DNA from: UBA4615 sp964399635
GTDB lineage: Bacteria > Pseudomonadota > Gammaproteobacteria > Burkholderiales > Burkholderiaceae_E
Assembly: GCA_964399635.1 (NCBI GenBank)
Contig: CAYNRU010000037.1
Span: 1-64,000, forward strand
Length of the DNA stretch: 64,000 nt
Reading direction: 5' to 3'
Shown here: piece after piece, positions 41,536 through 52,017 of the stretch
Layout of the letters: the number at the start of each line of letters is the position of its first letter
How positions within the stretch are numbered: the stretch's first letter is position 1
The notes under the pieces: model-generated
Seen by the model: only the letters and a program-made list of their open reading frames with translations
Told to the model about the DNA's origin: nothing
The model's database searches: none
Position numbers and translations under genes: made by a program

Positions 41536-41994
41536 ATGGCCGTCACACCCGACACCGTATTCGCGCTCGCCAACGGCATCGCGCTGCCGGCCTGGATCGC
41601 GCTGGCCGTCTCCCCGCCGTCGGCGCGCTGGTCGCGCTGGACCTGGCGCGTCACCGGTCGCCTGCTGCCGCTCGCCTTCGCGCTCGTCTACGTGTGGATG
41701 CTCGCGGCGCACTGGCCGGCGCAGGGCGGCTTCGGCTCGCTCGCCGAGGTGCGCGCGCTGTTCGACTCGCCCGGCGCGCTCACCGCCGGCTGGATCCACT
41801 ACCTGGCCTTCGACCTGTTCGTCGGTACCTGGATCGCGCAGCGCGCGGGGCAGCTCGGGCTGCCGCACCTGGCCGTCGTGCCGGTGCTGGCGCTGACCTT
41901 CCTGTTCGGGCCGGCGGGCCTGCTCGCCTTCTTCGCGCTGCGCGCGGCGCTGCGTCCTTCGTCGCTGCGCGCGGCGCCCGGGAGCGCGGCATGA
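41536..41994 (+). CDS. ABA4-like (DUF4281) membrane protein
   Basis: A 152-residue protein with four membrane helices. The pattern FALANGIALPAWIALAV, the ALFDSPGALTAGWIHYLAFDLFVGTWI block and FLFGPAGLLAFFALR match the ABA4-like family, named for a plant neoxanthin-synthesis protein. The bacterial role is unknown. Its stop overlaps the next gene's ATG (ATGA). Likely controlled by the divergent TetR protein. Confidence 0.88.
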   Translation: MAVTPDTVFALANGIALPAWIALAVSPPSARWSRWTWRVTGRLLPLAFALVYVWMLAAHWPAQGGFGSLAEVRALFDSPGALTAGWIHYLAFDLFVGTWIAQRAGQLGLPHLAVVPVLALTFLFGPAGLLAFFALRAALRPSSLRAAPGSAA

Positions 41995-42842
41995 GCGCGT
42001 CCCCCCGCGATGGCGCCGCGCCCGGCGGCGCCCTGCCCGCGCCGCTGCGGCTCGCTCGCGCCTGGCTCGCGCAGGCGCGCGCGGGCGAGCCGATGCTGGC
42101 CGCCTTCGGGCTTGCGATGTGGCTCGCGATGATCCCCGCCGCGATCGCGCTGGGCCTGGACGAACGCAGCCTGCGCGGCGTGTCGGTGTGGGTCAAGCCG
42201 CTCAAGTTCATGGCCTCGCTCGGCCTGTTCGCGCTCACCACCGCGTGGTTCGTCGGCCTGCTGCCGGCGGCGCGCCGGCGCGCCGCGCCGGTGCGCGCGG
42301 TCGTCGGCACGATCCTCGTGGCCGGCAGCCTCGAGATCGGCTACATCGCGCTGCAGGCCGCGCTCGGGCGCGCGTCGCACTACAACTTCGACTCGCCGCT
42401 GAGCGCCGCGCTGTACTCGGCGATGGGCCTGGGCGCGCTCGCGCTCACGTTCACGCAGGCGGTGCTCGCGCGCGAGGTCGTCCGCCACGGCGGGCCGCTG
42501 CGCGGCGACCCGGTGCGCGTCGCGATCGTCGCCGGCCTCGTGCTGACATTCCTGCTCGGCGCGGGCGCGGGCGGCCTGCTCGGCTCGATGCAGCCGCCGG
42601 CGGGCACCGGCCTGCCGATCGTAGGCTGGCACCCGCGCGGCGACCTGCGGCCCGCGCACTTCGTGGGGCTGCACGCCCAGCAGCTGCTGCCGCTCGCGGG
42701 CCTGGCGCTCGCTCGGCTCGCGCCCGGCCGCGCGATGCCCGCGCTGTGGGCGTTCACGCTCGGCTACGTGGCGCTATGGGCCGCGTTGGTCGCGATGGGA
42801 CTGAACGGCGCGACGGTGGTGGCGCCGGGTCGGGTCGGGTGA
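41991..42842 (+). CDS. Predicted multi-spanning membrane protein
   Basis: A 283-residue protein with about seven membrane helices. Recognisable blocks are SVWVKPLKFMASLGLFALTT, the long second and third helices and the conserved GWHPRGDLRPAHFVGLHAQQ motif near residue 225, with two His that might bind a cofactor or metal. It is translationally coupled to the ABA4-like gene and presumably works with it. Function unknown. Confidence 0.8.
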   Translation: MSASPRDGAAPGGALPAPLRLARAWLAQARAGEPMLAAFGLAMWLAMIPAAIALGLDERSLRGVSVWVKPLKFMASLGLFALTTAWFVGLLPAARRRAAPVRAVVGTILVAGSLEIGYIALQAALGRASHYNFDSPLSAALYSAMGLGALALTFTQAVLAREVVRHGGPLRGDPVRVAIVAGLVLTFLLGAGAGGLLGSMQPPAGTGLPIVGWHPRGDLRPAHFVGLHAQQLLPLAGLALARLAPGRAMPALWAFTLGYVALWAALVAMGLNGATVVAPGRVG

Positions 42843-42881
42843 GGCGCGGGTCCCGAGGCCGACCTCGCGCGCCGCGCCGCG

Positions 42882-42898
42882 GCCGGCCCGGGGCCGGC
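42882..42898. terminator. Palindrome between convergent genes
   Basis: GCCGGCCC-G-GGGCCGGC is a perfect 8-bp inverted repeat in the 73-nt gap between convergent stops. It could serve both strands as a terminator hairpin; no T-tract is present. Confidence 0.35.
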
Positions 42899-42915
42899 GC
42901 CCCGACCGGCCGGCG

Positions 42916-43359
42916 TCAGCGCACGATACCCAGCAGCTCGATCTCGAACTGCAGCGTCGCGTTCGGGGGAATCACCCCCGCCGCACCGCGCTCGCCGTAG
43001 GCGACCGCCGGCGGGCAGGTCAACGTGGCCTTGCCGCCCGCCTTCATCATCTGCACGCCCTCGGTCCAGCACTTGATCACGCGGTTCAGCGGGAACTCGG
43101 CCGGCTGGCCGCGCTTGATCGAGCTGTCGAACTCCTTGCCGTCGGCCAGCACGCCGCGGTAGTGCACGCGCACGGTGTCGGTGGCGGTCGGGTTGACGCC
43201 GCTGCCCTGCGCGGTGGCGCGGTAGACCACGCCGCTCGGCAGCACGGTGGCGCCGGGCTCCTTGGCCGCACGCGCGGCGAGATCGCCGGACGGGGCGGGC
43301 GACTGGGCGACGGCGGACGCGGCGGCGAGCGCGAGCAGGAGGGCGGCGAAGGGTTTCAC
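42916..43359 (-). CDS. FKBP-type peptidyl-prolyl isomerase, exported
   Basis: A 147-residue protein. Residues 1-19 form a signal peptide ending AVAQ. The FKBP domain has DTVRVHYRGVLADGKEFDSS, the RGQPAEFPLNRVIKCWTEG block and IPPNATLQFEIELLGI at the end, all standard. It accelerates proline isomerisation of periplasmic proteins (FkpA/FklB-like, without the dimerisation domain). Start GTG at 43359. It is divergent from the SDR gene at 43505. Confidence 0.9.
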   Translation of the reverse strand: MKPFAALLLALAAASAVAQSPAPSGDLAARAAKEPGATVLPSGVVYRATAQGSGVNPTATDTVRVHYRGVLADGKEFDSSIKRGQPAEFPLNRVIKCWTEGVQMMKAGGKATLTCPPAVAYGERGAAGVIPPNATLQFEIELLGIVR

Positions 43360-43504
43360 GGCGATGTCTTGGGGGATGACCAATGGGCACCCGATGATCC
43401 GCGCTTCGGGCGCGGCGCGCAAACCGGCGGCGATGAGCGCAACCCGCGGGGCGGGTCCGGGCGCTCCTGCCCTATGCTGGCGCGACACACGGAGGAGTCG
43501 ACGA

Positions 43505-44260
43505 ATGTTCGATCTGAAAGGCAAGGTCGCGCTGGTCACCGGCGCGTCGCGGGGGCTGGGCTGGGCGATGGCGCAGTCGCTCGCGCAGGCGGGGGCGCAC
43601 GTGATGCTCAACGCGCGCGATGAGGCGGTCCTGGCCGGGCGGGTGGCCGAGCTGGCGGGGCGCGGGCTGAGCGCCGAAGCGGTGGCCTTCGACGTCACCG
43701 ACGAGGCCGCGGGCGCCGCCGCCATCGCGGGGGCGCTCGCGCGGCACGGCCGCTTCGACATCCTGGTGGCCAATGCCGGCATCCAGCACCGCAGCCCGAT
43801 CACCGAGTTCGCGACCGAGGACTTCCGCCGCGTGCTGGACACCAACCTCACCGCGGTATGGACGCTGTCGCGCGAGGCCGCCCGCGCGATGCTGCCGGCG
43901 GGGCGGGGTCGCATCGTGCTCACCGGCTCGATGAGCGCGATCAACGCGCGCGCGACCGTCTCGGCCTACGTCGCCTCCAAGGGGGCGGTGCACGCGCTCG
44001 CGCGCCAGCTCGCCGTCGAGCTCGCGCCCTCCGGCGTAACGGTCAACTGCATCGCACCCGGCTTCTTCGCCACCGAGATGAACACCGCGCTGGTCGAGAA
44101 CGAGGCCTTCAGCGGCTGGGTCGAGCAGCGCACGCCGGTGCGCCGCTGGGGGCGGGTCGAGGAGATCGGTCCGGCGGCGGTGTTCCTTGCATCCGACGAG
44201 GCCTCGTTCGTCACCGGCCACGTGCTGGTGGTCGACGGCGGCTTCACGGCGGCGATGTGA
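43505..44260 (+). CDS. SDR-family oxidoreductase (gluconate 5-dehydrogenase-like)
   Basis: A 251-residue classical short-chain dehydrogenase. It has TGASRGLG for NAD(P), NAG in LVANAGIQ, catalytic Ser in LTGSMSAI and the YVASK Tyr/Lys pair, and a normal VDGG ending. It interconverts an alcohol and ketone, probably in the acyl-CoA pathway that begins here. ATG follows GGAGGAG. The next SDR gene overlaps it by 4 nt (GTGA). Confidence 0.88.
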   Translation: MFDLKGKVALVTGASRGLGWAMAQSLAQAGAHVMLNARDEAVLAGRVAELAGRGLSAEAVAFDVTDEAAGAAAIAGALARHGRFDILVANAGIQHRSPITEFATEDFRRVLDTNLTAVWTLSREAARAMLPAGRGRIVLTGSMSAINARATVSAYVASKGAVHALARQLAVELAPSGVTVNCIAPGFFATEMNTALVENEAFSGWVEQRTPVRRWGRVEEIGPAAVFLASDEASFVTGHVLVVDGGFTAAM

Positions 44261-45078
44261 GGCCGTCGGACACCCCGGGCGCCGCCGACGCGACCGCCGT
44301 CGTGGTGGGCGCCGGCGGCGGGCTCGGCGCGGCCCTGGTCGAGGCGCTGATGGCGCGCGGCGGGTACGCGACGGTGCTGGCGCTGTCGCGCCGGCCCGCG
44401 CCCGACCCGCCGGCCGCTGTCGGCACGACCGGCGCGGCCAGCGCCGGGCAAGCCGCGCCGCCGGACGGCCCCGCCCGGGCCCCCGTGCTCGTGCGCGGCA
44501 CGCTCGACCTCACCAACGAGGCCAGCATCGCGGCCGCCGCCGCGCTCGCGCGCACGCTCGCGCCGGTGCGGCGGGTGATCGTCGCGACCGGCCTGCTGCA
44601 CGACGACGCCGACGGCCTGCGCCCCGAGAAGTCGATGGCTGCGCTCGACCCGGCCCGGCTGGCGCGGCTGTTCGCGGTCAACGCGACCGGCCCCGCACTG
44701 GTGGCACGGCACTTCATGCCGCTGATGCCGCGCCAGGGGCCGGTGACGTTCGCCGCGCTGTCGGCACGGGTGGGCAGCATCTCGGACAACCGCGTGGGCG
44801 GCTGGTACGGCTACCGCGCCTCCAAGGCCGCGCTCAACATGCTGCTGCGCACGCTCGCCATCGAATGGGCGCGCACCGCCCGCGACGGGGTCTGCGTCGG
44901 CCTGCACCCGGGCACGGTGGACACGGCGCTGTCGGCGCCCTTCCAGGCCCGCGTCGCGCAGGACCGCCTGTTCACGCCCGCACAGTCGGCCGCCCACCTG
45001 CTCGACGTGCTCGACCGGCTGGGCCCCGCCGACTCGGGCCGGGTCTTCGCCTGGGACGGCTCGGAAGTGCCTGCCTGA
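44257..45078 (+). CDS. SDR-family protein, CsgA-like
   Basis: A 273-residue SDR of the C-factor/CsgA type. It has VVVGAGGGLGAALVEALM, the Ser in ALSARVGSI, YRASKAA (Tyr/Lys) and HPGTVDTALSAPF, where the segment normally reads PG-V-T. A proline/alanine-rich insertion follows the second strand (about residues 50-75). GTG at 44257 overlaps the preceding stop. Confidence 0.85.
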   Translation: MRPSDTPGAADATAVVVGAGGGLGAALVEALMARGGYATVLALSRRPAPDPPAAVGTTGAASAGQAAPPDGPARAPVLVRGTLDLTNEASIAAAAALARTLAPVRRVIVATGLLHDDADGLRPEKSMAALDPARLARLFAVNATGPALVARHFMPLMPRQGPVTFAALSARVGSISDNRVGGWYGYRASKAALNMLLRTLAIEWARTARDGVCVGLHPGTVDTALSAPFQARVAQDRLFTPAQSAAHLLDVLDRLGPADSGRVFAWDGSEVPA

Positions 45079-45136
45079 GCGCCAGGGCCGGGCCCCGCGC
45101 CGGGCCGCCCGCCGACCCTGCCCGATCACCCTGCGA

Positions 45137-45172
45137 TTGACGCGAGTGTTTCAACGGGACAAAATCATTGTC
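45137..45172 (+). promoter_or_regulatory. Promoter and IclR-type operator candidate
   Basis: TTGACG (45137-45142), 17-nt spacer, CAAAAT (45160-45165) forms a promoter in an AT-rich gap. The inverted repeat GACAA-AATCA-TTGTC (45158-45172) covers the -10. It lies upstream of the IclR gene, which starts at 45267, so autoregulation is likely. Confidence 0.5.
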
Positions 45173-45266
45173 GGCATTCTGAATAGCGAGGCTGCGCCGT
45201 CGGAACGCCCCACCGACCCACCGGCCGGCGCGCCGCGGCAGACCCCACCCCACCACGCGAGCACCG

Positions 45267-46028
45267 ATGACCACCGACACCCAGGCCGGCTCGAGCCGCT
45301 CCACCCTGCGCTCGCTCGAGATCTTCGAGGCCTACCGCCAGGCTCGGCGCCCGCTGTCGCTGTCCGAACTCGCCCGGCTCGCCGACATCCCGGTATCCAC
45401 CTGCCATGGCGCGATGCGCGCGCTCGAGCAGAGCGGCTTCCTGTACTTCGTAGGCGCGCGGGACGCCTATCCGACCCGCCGGCTGTGGGACATGGCCGAC
45501 GAGATCCGCGCCAACGACCCGATCGCGCGGCTGCTCGAGCCCGGGCTCGCCGCACTGCGCGACGAGTGCGACGAGACGGTGATCCTGGGCACGCGCCAGG
45601 GCGACTCGGTGCTGTACCTGCTGGTGCTGGAGAGCCGCCAGTCGATCCGCTACTCCTCGCGCGCCGGCGAGCGCAAGCCGCTGCACTCGAGCTCGATCGG
45701 CAAGACCCTGCTGGCGAGCCTGGCGCCCGCCCAGTTGGCGGACTGGCTCGCCAGCCACCCGCTCGAGCGCGTGACCGACCGCACGCTCACGAAGCCGGCG
45801 CAGCTCCTCGCCGACCTCGAGCAGTCGCGCCGGCGAGGCTGGTGCGTGACCCGCGGCGAGAACGTGGCCGACGTGATGGCGCTGGCCGCGCCGCTGCGCC
45901 TGGGGAACACGGTGATGGGCGTGGCCATCGCCGGCCCCATGCACCGGATGAAGCCCGCCGAGGCGAGGCTGGGCGCGCTGCTGTCGCAGTGCGTGAAGCG
46001 GCTGGAGACGGCCGGGGACACGCGATGA
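45267..46028 (+). CDS. IclR family transcriptional regulator
   Basis: A 253-residue regulator. The winged HTH (LSLSELARLADIPVSTCHGAM) is followed by the effector domain (DETVILGTRQGDSVLYLLVL, HSSSIGKTLLASL, NVADVMALAAPL). IclR proteins respond to small acids of catabolic pathways. Its stop overlaps the crotonase start (ATGA), so it is the first gene of the mutase operon and presumably its regulator. Confidence 0.92.
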   Translation: MTTDTQAGSSRSTLRSLEIFEAYRQARRPLSLSELARLADIPVSTCHGAMRALEQSGFLYFVGARDAYPTRRLWDMADEIRANDPIARLLEPGLAALRDECDETVILGTRQGDSVLYLLVLESRQSIRYSSRAGERKPLHSSSIGKTLLASLAPAQLADWLASHPLERVTDRTLTKPAQLLADLEQSRRRGWCVTRGENVADVMALAAPLRLGNTVMGVAIAGPMHRMKPAEARLGALLSQCVKRLETAGDTR

Positions 46029-46800
46029 GCGAGGACACCCTGCTCGCCGTCGAGGCCGGCGGCCTGCTGCGCCTGACGGTCAACCGCCCGGACAAGTTCA
46101 ACCCGCTGTCGCGCCCGGTGCTCACCGCGCTGCGCGAGCGGCTGACGGCGGCGGCGTCCAGCCCCGAGCTGCGCTGCGTGGTGATCACGGGCGCGGGCAA
46201 CCGCTACTTCGCGGCGGGCGGCGACCTGCGCGACCTCGCCGACGTGCGCACCGAGGCGCAGACCGCCGCGATGGTCGAGGCCTGCCGCGGCGCGCTCGAC
46301 GCGGTGCGCCAGTGCCCGGTGCCGGTGGTCGCGGTGCTCAACGGCGACGCGATCGGCGGCGGCGCGGAGCTCGCGGTCGCCTGCGACTTCCGCGTGATGC
46401 GCGAGGGCGCGTACATCGGCTTCATCCACGGGCGGCTGAACATCACCGCCGCCTGGGGCGGCAGCGCGGACCTCTACGGCCTGGTGGGCCGCGCGCGCGC
46501 GCTGCGCATGACCACGCGCAGCGAGCTGGTGCCGGCCGCGCTCGCGCTGGAGTGGGGCCTGGCCGACGTGGTCAGCGACGAGGCCGGGCTCGAGGCCGCG
46601 CTCGAGCGCTTCGTGTCGCCGATCCTCAAGCAGTCGCCCACGGTGCTGCGCGCCTGCAAGCGCCACGCGATCGCCGCGCGCGAGGGCCTGCCCTACGCGC
46701 AGCGCCGCGACATCGAGCAGGCCGGCCTCGTGCAGACCTGGGTGCACCCCGATCACTGGACGGCGGTCGACCGCGTGATGTCGCCCGCCCGGGAGAAGCC

Positions 46801-46804
<4 letters not shown>
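46025..46804 (+). CDS. Crotonase-fold protein, candidate malonyl-type acyl-CoA decarboxylase
   Basis: A 259-residue crotonase. It has VNRPDKFNPLS, the oxyanion loops YFAAGGDLRDLAD and NGDAIGGGAELAVACDF. The positions of the two hydratase glutamates read His (GFIHGR) and Arg (ARALRM), so hydration is unlikely. The TAAWGGSADL block resembles the -WGG- loop of methylmalonyl/ethylmalonyl-CoA decarboxylases. With a mutase and MeaB next door, decarboxylation of a branched malonyl-CoA is the favoured idea. Overlaps both neighbours by 4 nt. Confidence 0.8.
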
Positions 46805-48414
<1,610 letters not shown>

Positions 48415-48425
48415 GGCGCACCCAG

Positions 48426-48848
48426 ATGAGCGAAGCGTTCGCCACCGCTGAAGCCCCCCTGCGCGGCAAGCGCATCCTGGTGGCCAAGCCGGGGCTGGAC
48501 GGCCACGACATCGGCGCCAAGGTGATCGCGCTCGCGCTGCGCAACGCGGGCGCCGAGGTCATCTACACCGGCCTGCGCAAGAGCGCCGAGTTCATCGCCC
48601 GCGTGGCGATCGACGAGGGCGTCGACGCGGTGGGGCTGTCGATCCTGTCGGGCAGCCACAAGGAGCTGGTCGAGCAGGTGATCGGCCGGCTGCGCGACGC
48701 GCAGGCCGGCGACGTCGCGGTATTCGTGGGCGGCACGATACCGGCGGAGGACCACGCGCTGCTGCGGGCGCTCGGCGTGCGCGGCATCTACACCGCCGAC
48801 ATGCAGTTGGCCGACGTGATCGCGGCACTCGCCCGCGAGCTCGCCTGA
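48426..48848 (+). CDS. B12-binding small subunit of acyl-CoA mutase
   Basis: A 140-residue cobalamin-binding domain. The DxHxxG motif is DGHDIG with His27 as lower axial ligand. SxL is Ser72-Leu74 (LSILSGSH) and the GG motif is in FVGGTIP. It binds adenosylcobalamin base-off and pairs with the large subunit encoded 11 nt upstream, as in isobutyryl- and 2-hydroxyisobutyryl-CoA mutases. Confidence 0.93.
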   Translation: MSEAFATAEAPLRGKRILVAKPGLDGHDIGAKVIALALRNAGAEVIYTGLRKSAEFIARVAIDEGVDAVGLSILSGSHKELVEQVIGRLRDAQAGDVAVFVGGTIPAEDHALLRALGVRGIYTADMQLADVIAALARELA

Positions 48849-48867
48849 GCGGCCCGAGCAAGCGCCC

Positions 48868-49809
48868 ATGGACCAGGCCGCCGACCTCCCGCCGCAAGCC
48901 CGCGCGCCGCTCGACCGGCGCGCGCTCGGCCGCTCGCTGACGCGGCTCGCCAATGCGAGCGTGGCCGAGGTGCTCGCGCACGCCGGGCGCCTGGATGACG
49001 CCGGGCGCACGCCGGTGTCGCGGATCGGCCTGACCGGCCCGCCGGGCGCGGGCAAGAGCAGCCTTGGCGGGCGGCTGGCGGTGCTGCGCGCGCGGACGGC
49101 GCGGGTCGGTGTGCTCGCCATCGACCCGTCGAGCCCGCGCAGCGGCGGCGCGATCCTCGGCGACCGCATCCGCATGGACGAGCTCGCCGGCGCCGACGAG
49201 CTGTTCGTGCGCTCGCTCGCCTCGCGCACGGCGGGCGACGGCCTCGCGCAGAACATCCCGGAGCTGCTGCACGCGATGGAGCACGCCGGCTTCGAGGAGG
49301 TCATCCTCGAGACGGTCGGCGTCGGGCAGGCGGAGCACGCGGTGCGCCACCAGGTGGACACCCTGGTGCTGGTGCTGAACCCGGAGTCGGGCGACGTCGT
49401 GCAGGCGATGAAGGCGGGCGTGATGGAGCTCGCCGACATCTACCTGATCAACAAGTCCGACCTGCCGGGCGCGGCACGGCTGGCCGGCGAGATCCAGCGC
49501 GTGCTGCAGCTGTCGCGGGGCGACGCCGACGGCTGGCTCGCGCCGGTGCTGCTGACCTCGATCCGGGACGCCGCCTCGATCGAGCGGCTGTCCGCCGAGA
49601 TCGACCTGCACCTCGCGTGGCGCCGTGACACCTATCGGGGGCGGGACCCGCGCGACGCGCGGGCGCGCTACCGGCTGCGCGCGCTGCTTGAGCGCCGCGT
49701 CGCCGAGGTGGCGGGCTCGCTGCCGCCGGACTTCTTCGACCAGCCGCTCGATGCGCAGGTCGCGCGGGCCATCGGCCTGCTGCGACCCGCCGACGCCCCG
49801 CCGGGCTGA
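48868..49809 (+). CDS. meaB: MeaB/ArgK-type GTPase, mutase chaperone
   Basis: A 313-residue G3E GTPase. It has the P-loop TGPPGAGKSS, VLAIDPSSPRSGGAILGDRIRM, ETVGVGQAE and NKSDLPGA (the G4 motif). MeaB loads adenosylcobalamin into the mutase and protects it from inactivation. It follows the B12 subunit by 19 nt, confirming that the mutase is a coenzyme B12 enzyme in use. Confidence 0.93.
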   Translation: MDQAADLPPQARAPLDRRALGRSLTRLANASVAEVLAHAGRLDDAGRTPVSRIGLTGPPGAGKSSLGGRLAVLRARTARVGVLAIDPSSPRSGGAILGDRIRMDELAGADELFVRSLASRTAGDGLAQNIPELLHAMEHAGFEEVILETVGVGQAEHAVRHQVDTLVLVLNPESGDVVQAMKAGVMELADIYLINKSDLPGAARLAGEIQRVLQLSRGDADGWLAPVLLTSIRDAASIERLSAEIDLHLAWRRDTYRGRDPRDARARYRLRALLERRVAEVAGSLPPDFFDQPLDAQVARAIGLLRPADAPPG

Positions 49810-49889
49810 TGCACAATGAATTCCCGCGCGACGCGGCCTCGCCGCGCGCGCGGGGCACGGTCCCACACCACTCACAGACAGGGTTGCCC

Positions 49890-50645
49890 ATGCTGCAAGA
49901 CAAGGTCGTGATCGTCACCGGCGCCGCACGCGGCATCGGCCAGCAATACGTGCTCGACATCGTGGCCGCGGGCGGCCGCGCGGTGGCCGCCGATCGTGCG
50001 TCCTGCGACGAGACCATCGCTTTGCTCGGCGAGCGCAAGGACCACGCGCTCGCGGTGCAGGTCGATGTCACCGACCGGGCCTCGGTCGACGCGATGGCCA
50101 AGGCCACGCTCGCCAGGTTCGGGCGCATCGACGGCCTGGTGAACAACGCCGCGCTGTACGCGACGCTCAAGGGCGGGCGCTTCGACCAGATCGACGAGGG
50201 CGAGTGGGACGCCGCCATGCTCGTCAACGTCAAGGGCATCTGGAACTGCTGCCGCGCGGTGGTCGGCCCGATGCGCGAGGCAGGCGGCGGCAGCATCGTC
50301 AACATCAGCTCGCTCGCCGCGCTCTACGGCATGCCGTTCGCGCTGCACTACACCACCTCCAAGGCGGCGGTGATCGGCATGACGCGCGGCCTCGCGCGCG
50401 AGCTCGGCCGCTCGGGCATCCGCGTCAACGCGATCGCGCCGTCGGCCGTCAACACCGAGGGCACGCGCGAGTTCTTCGGCGAGAAGCACGAGGGCGCGCT
50501 CAAGACCATCGCCTCGGGCCAGGCCATTCCCCGCAACCTCGAGACCACCGACGTCGCGGGCGCCGTGCGCTGGCTGCTGTCGGACGACTCCAGGTTCGTG
50601 ACCGGCCAGACGATCGCGGTCGACGGCGGCACGGTCATGCACTGA
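49890..50645 (+). CDS. SDR-family oxidoreductase
   Basis: A 251-residue classical SDR. It has VTGAARGIGQ, LVNNAALYA, the Ser in NISSLAALYG, and YTTSKAA with Tyr and Lys. It ends with the VDGG motif. It probably oxidises a 3-hydroxyacyl-CoA or a related alcohol in the mutase pathway. ATG at 49890; an upstream ATG at 49809 overlaps the meaB stop but lacks family residues. Confidence 0.88.
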   Translation: MLQDKVVIVTGAARGIGQQYVLDIVAAGGRAVAADRASCDETIALLGERKDHALAVQVDVTDRASVDAMAKATLARFGRIDGLVNNAALYATLKGGRFDQIDEGEWDAAMLVNVKGIWNCCRAVVGPMREAGGGSIVNISSLAALYGMPFALHYTTSKAAVIGMTRGLARELGRSGIRVNAIAPSAVNTEGTREFFGEKHEGALKTIASGQAIPRNLETTDVAGAVRWLLSDDSRFVTGQTIAVDGGTVMH

Positions 50646-50671
50646 CCGGGGCACACGGCCGCGTTCGCACC

Positions 50672-51943
50672 ATGCCGCGACGCATCGGCGTCCGCGAGGT
50701 CGCGCGCTGCCTGCCGCCGGGCGGGCGGGTCTTCGTGCAGGCGGGCGCGTCACAGCCGACCCCGCTCCTCGAGGCGATCGCGCACAGCGAGGGCGTCGAC
50801 CAGTCGTTCGTGACCGCGGCGTTCCCGGGCGTCAACGAGTTCGACCTCCCGTCGCTCGGCACCGACAGCACCGCGACCGTCTTCTATCCGACACGCAGGC
50901 TCGCGACCGGACTCGCCGGCGGGCGCATCGCGTGCGTGCCGCTGCATCAGTCCGGGATCGGCCCGTACCTGGCCGGCACGGCGCGTCCGGATGCGCTGCT
51001 CGTCCAGGTCACGCCACCCGACGGTCAGGGCCGCTGCTCGCTCGGCATCGGGGCGGACTTCGTGCCCTTGCTGGACGATCCGGCGATCACGATCGTGGCC
51101 GAGGTCAACACGCGGATGCCTCGCGTGCCCGACGCGCCGTGGCTCGACTGGTCGCGCCTGTCGTACGTGCTCGAGACGGACCGGCCCCTGCCCATGCATC
51201 CCGAACCCGACGCAGACGAGGGCACGCTCGCCGTCGCGCGCGTGGCCGCCGGCCTGATCGACGACGGCGCGTGCCTGCAGGCGGGGATCGGTGGCCTGCC
51301 CGCCGCGCTGGTGCGCCTGCTGACCGACCGGCGCGATCTGTCGATCCACAGCGGCATCGTCGGCGACGGCCTCGCGCGGCTGATCGGATGCGGCGCGGTG
51401 ACCGGACGCTACAAGCCCGCGACGCACCCGGCGGCGGTCACGGCCTACATCGCCGGCACCGGACCGACCTACGCGCTCGCAGCCGCGGGGCGGATCGCCG
51501 TCCGCCCCCCCGGCTTCACGCACGACATCGGCGTCATCGGTGGCATCGATCGCTTCGTGTCGATCAACGCGGCGCTCGAGATCGACCTCTTCGGCCAGGT
51601 CAACGCCGAGTCGATCGACGGGCGGGTCGTCAGCGGCGCCGGCGGCTTCGTGGACTTCGTGCGGGGCGCCCGACGCTCACGAGGCGGGATGTCGATCGTG
51701 CTGCTGGCCTCCACCGGCCAGGGCGGCGCGCGCAGCCGCATCGTCGCGGCGCTGCCCCCGGGCACACCGGTGACCTGCTCGCGTGCGGACGTCGACATCG
51801 TCGTCACCGAGAACGGCGTGGCGCGGCTCAGGCATCTGGACATCGATGCCCGCGCACTGCGCCTCATCGAACTGGCGGCGCCGCAGTGCCGCGAAGCGCT
51901 CGGACAGGCCTGGACGCTGATTCGCCGACGACTGTACGGCTGA
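50672..51943 (+). CDS. Acetyl-CoA hydrolase/CoA-transferase family protein
   Basis: A 423-residue class I-type CoA-transferase of the acetyl-CoA hydrolase/4-hydroxybutyrate transferase family, which also includes E. coli ScpC (propionyl-CoA:succinate transferase). The conserved Glu lies in INAALEIDLFGQVNAE. Other blocks are LQAGIGGLPAALV, HSGIVGDG and VTENGVARLR. It could pass CoA from a product acyl-CoA to the incoming acid. It ends the rightward run and is convergent with the SDR of the liv operon. Confidence 0.88.
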   Translation: MPRRIGVREVARCLPPGGRVFVQAGASQPTPLLEAIAHSEGVDQSFVTAAFPGVNEFDLPSLGTDSTATVFYPTRRLATGLAGGRIACVPLHQSGIGPYLAGTARPDALLVQVTPPDGQGRCSLGIGADFVPLLDDPAITIVAEVNTRMPRVPDAPWLDWSRLSYVLETDRPLPMHPEPDADEGTLAVARVAAGLIDDGACLQAGIGGLPAALVRLLTDRRDLSIHSGIVGDGLARLIGCGAVTGRYKPATHPAAVTAYIAGTGPTYALAAAGRIAVRPPGFTHDIGVIGGIDRFVSINAALEIDLFGQVNAESIDGRVVSGAGGFVDFVRGARRSRGGMSIVLLASTGQGGARSRIVAALPPGTPVTCSRADVDIVVTENGVARLRHLDIDARALRLIELAAPQCREALGQAWTLIRRRLYG

Positions 51944-52017
51944 GTCCACGCGACCTGCCGAGAACCCGCCGGCCCGCGACGGATGAAGCGAGGCTGCGGG
52001 CCGCGCCGGACCGGCGG

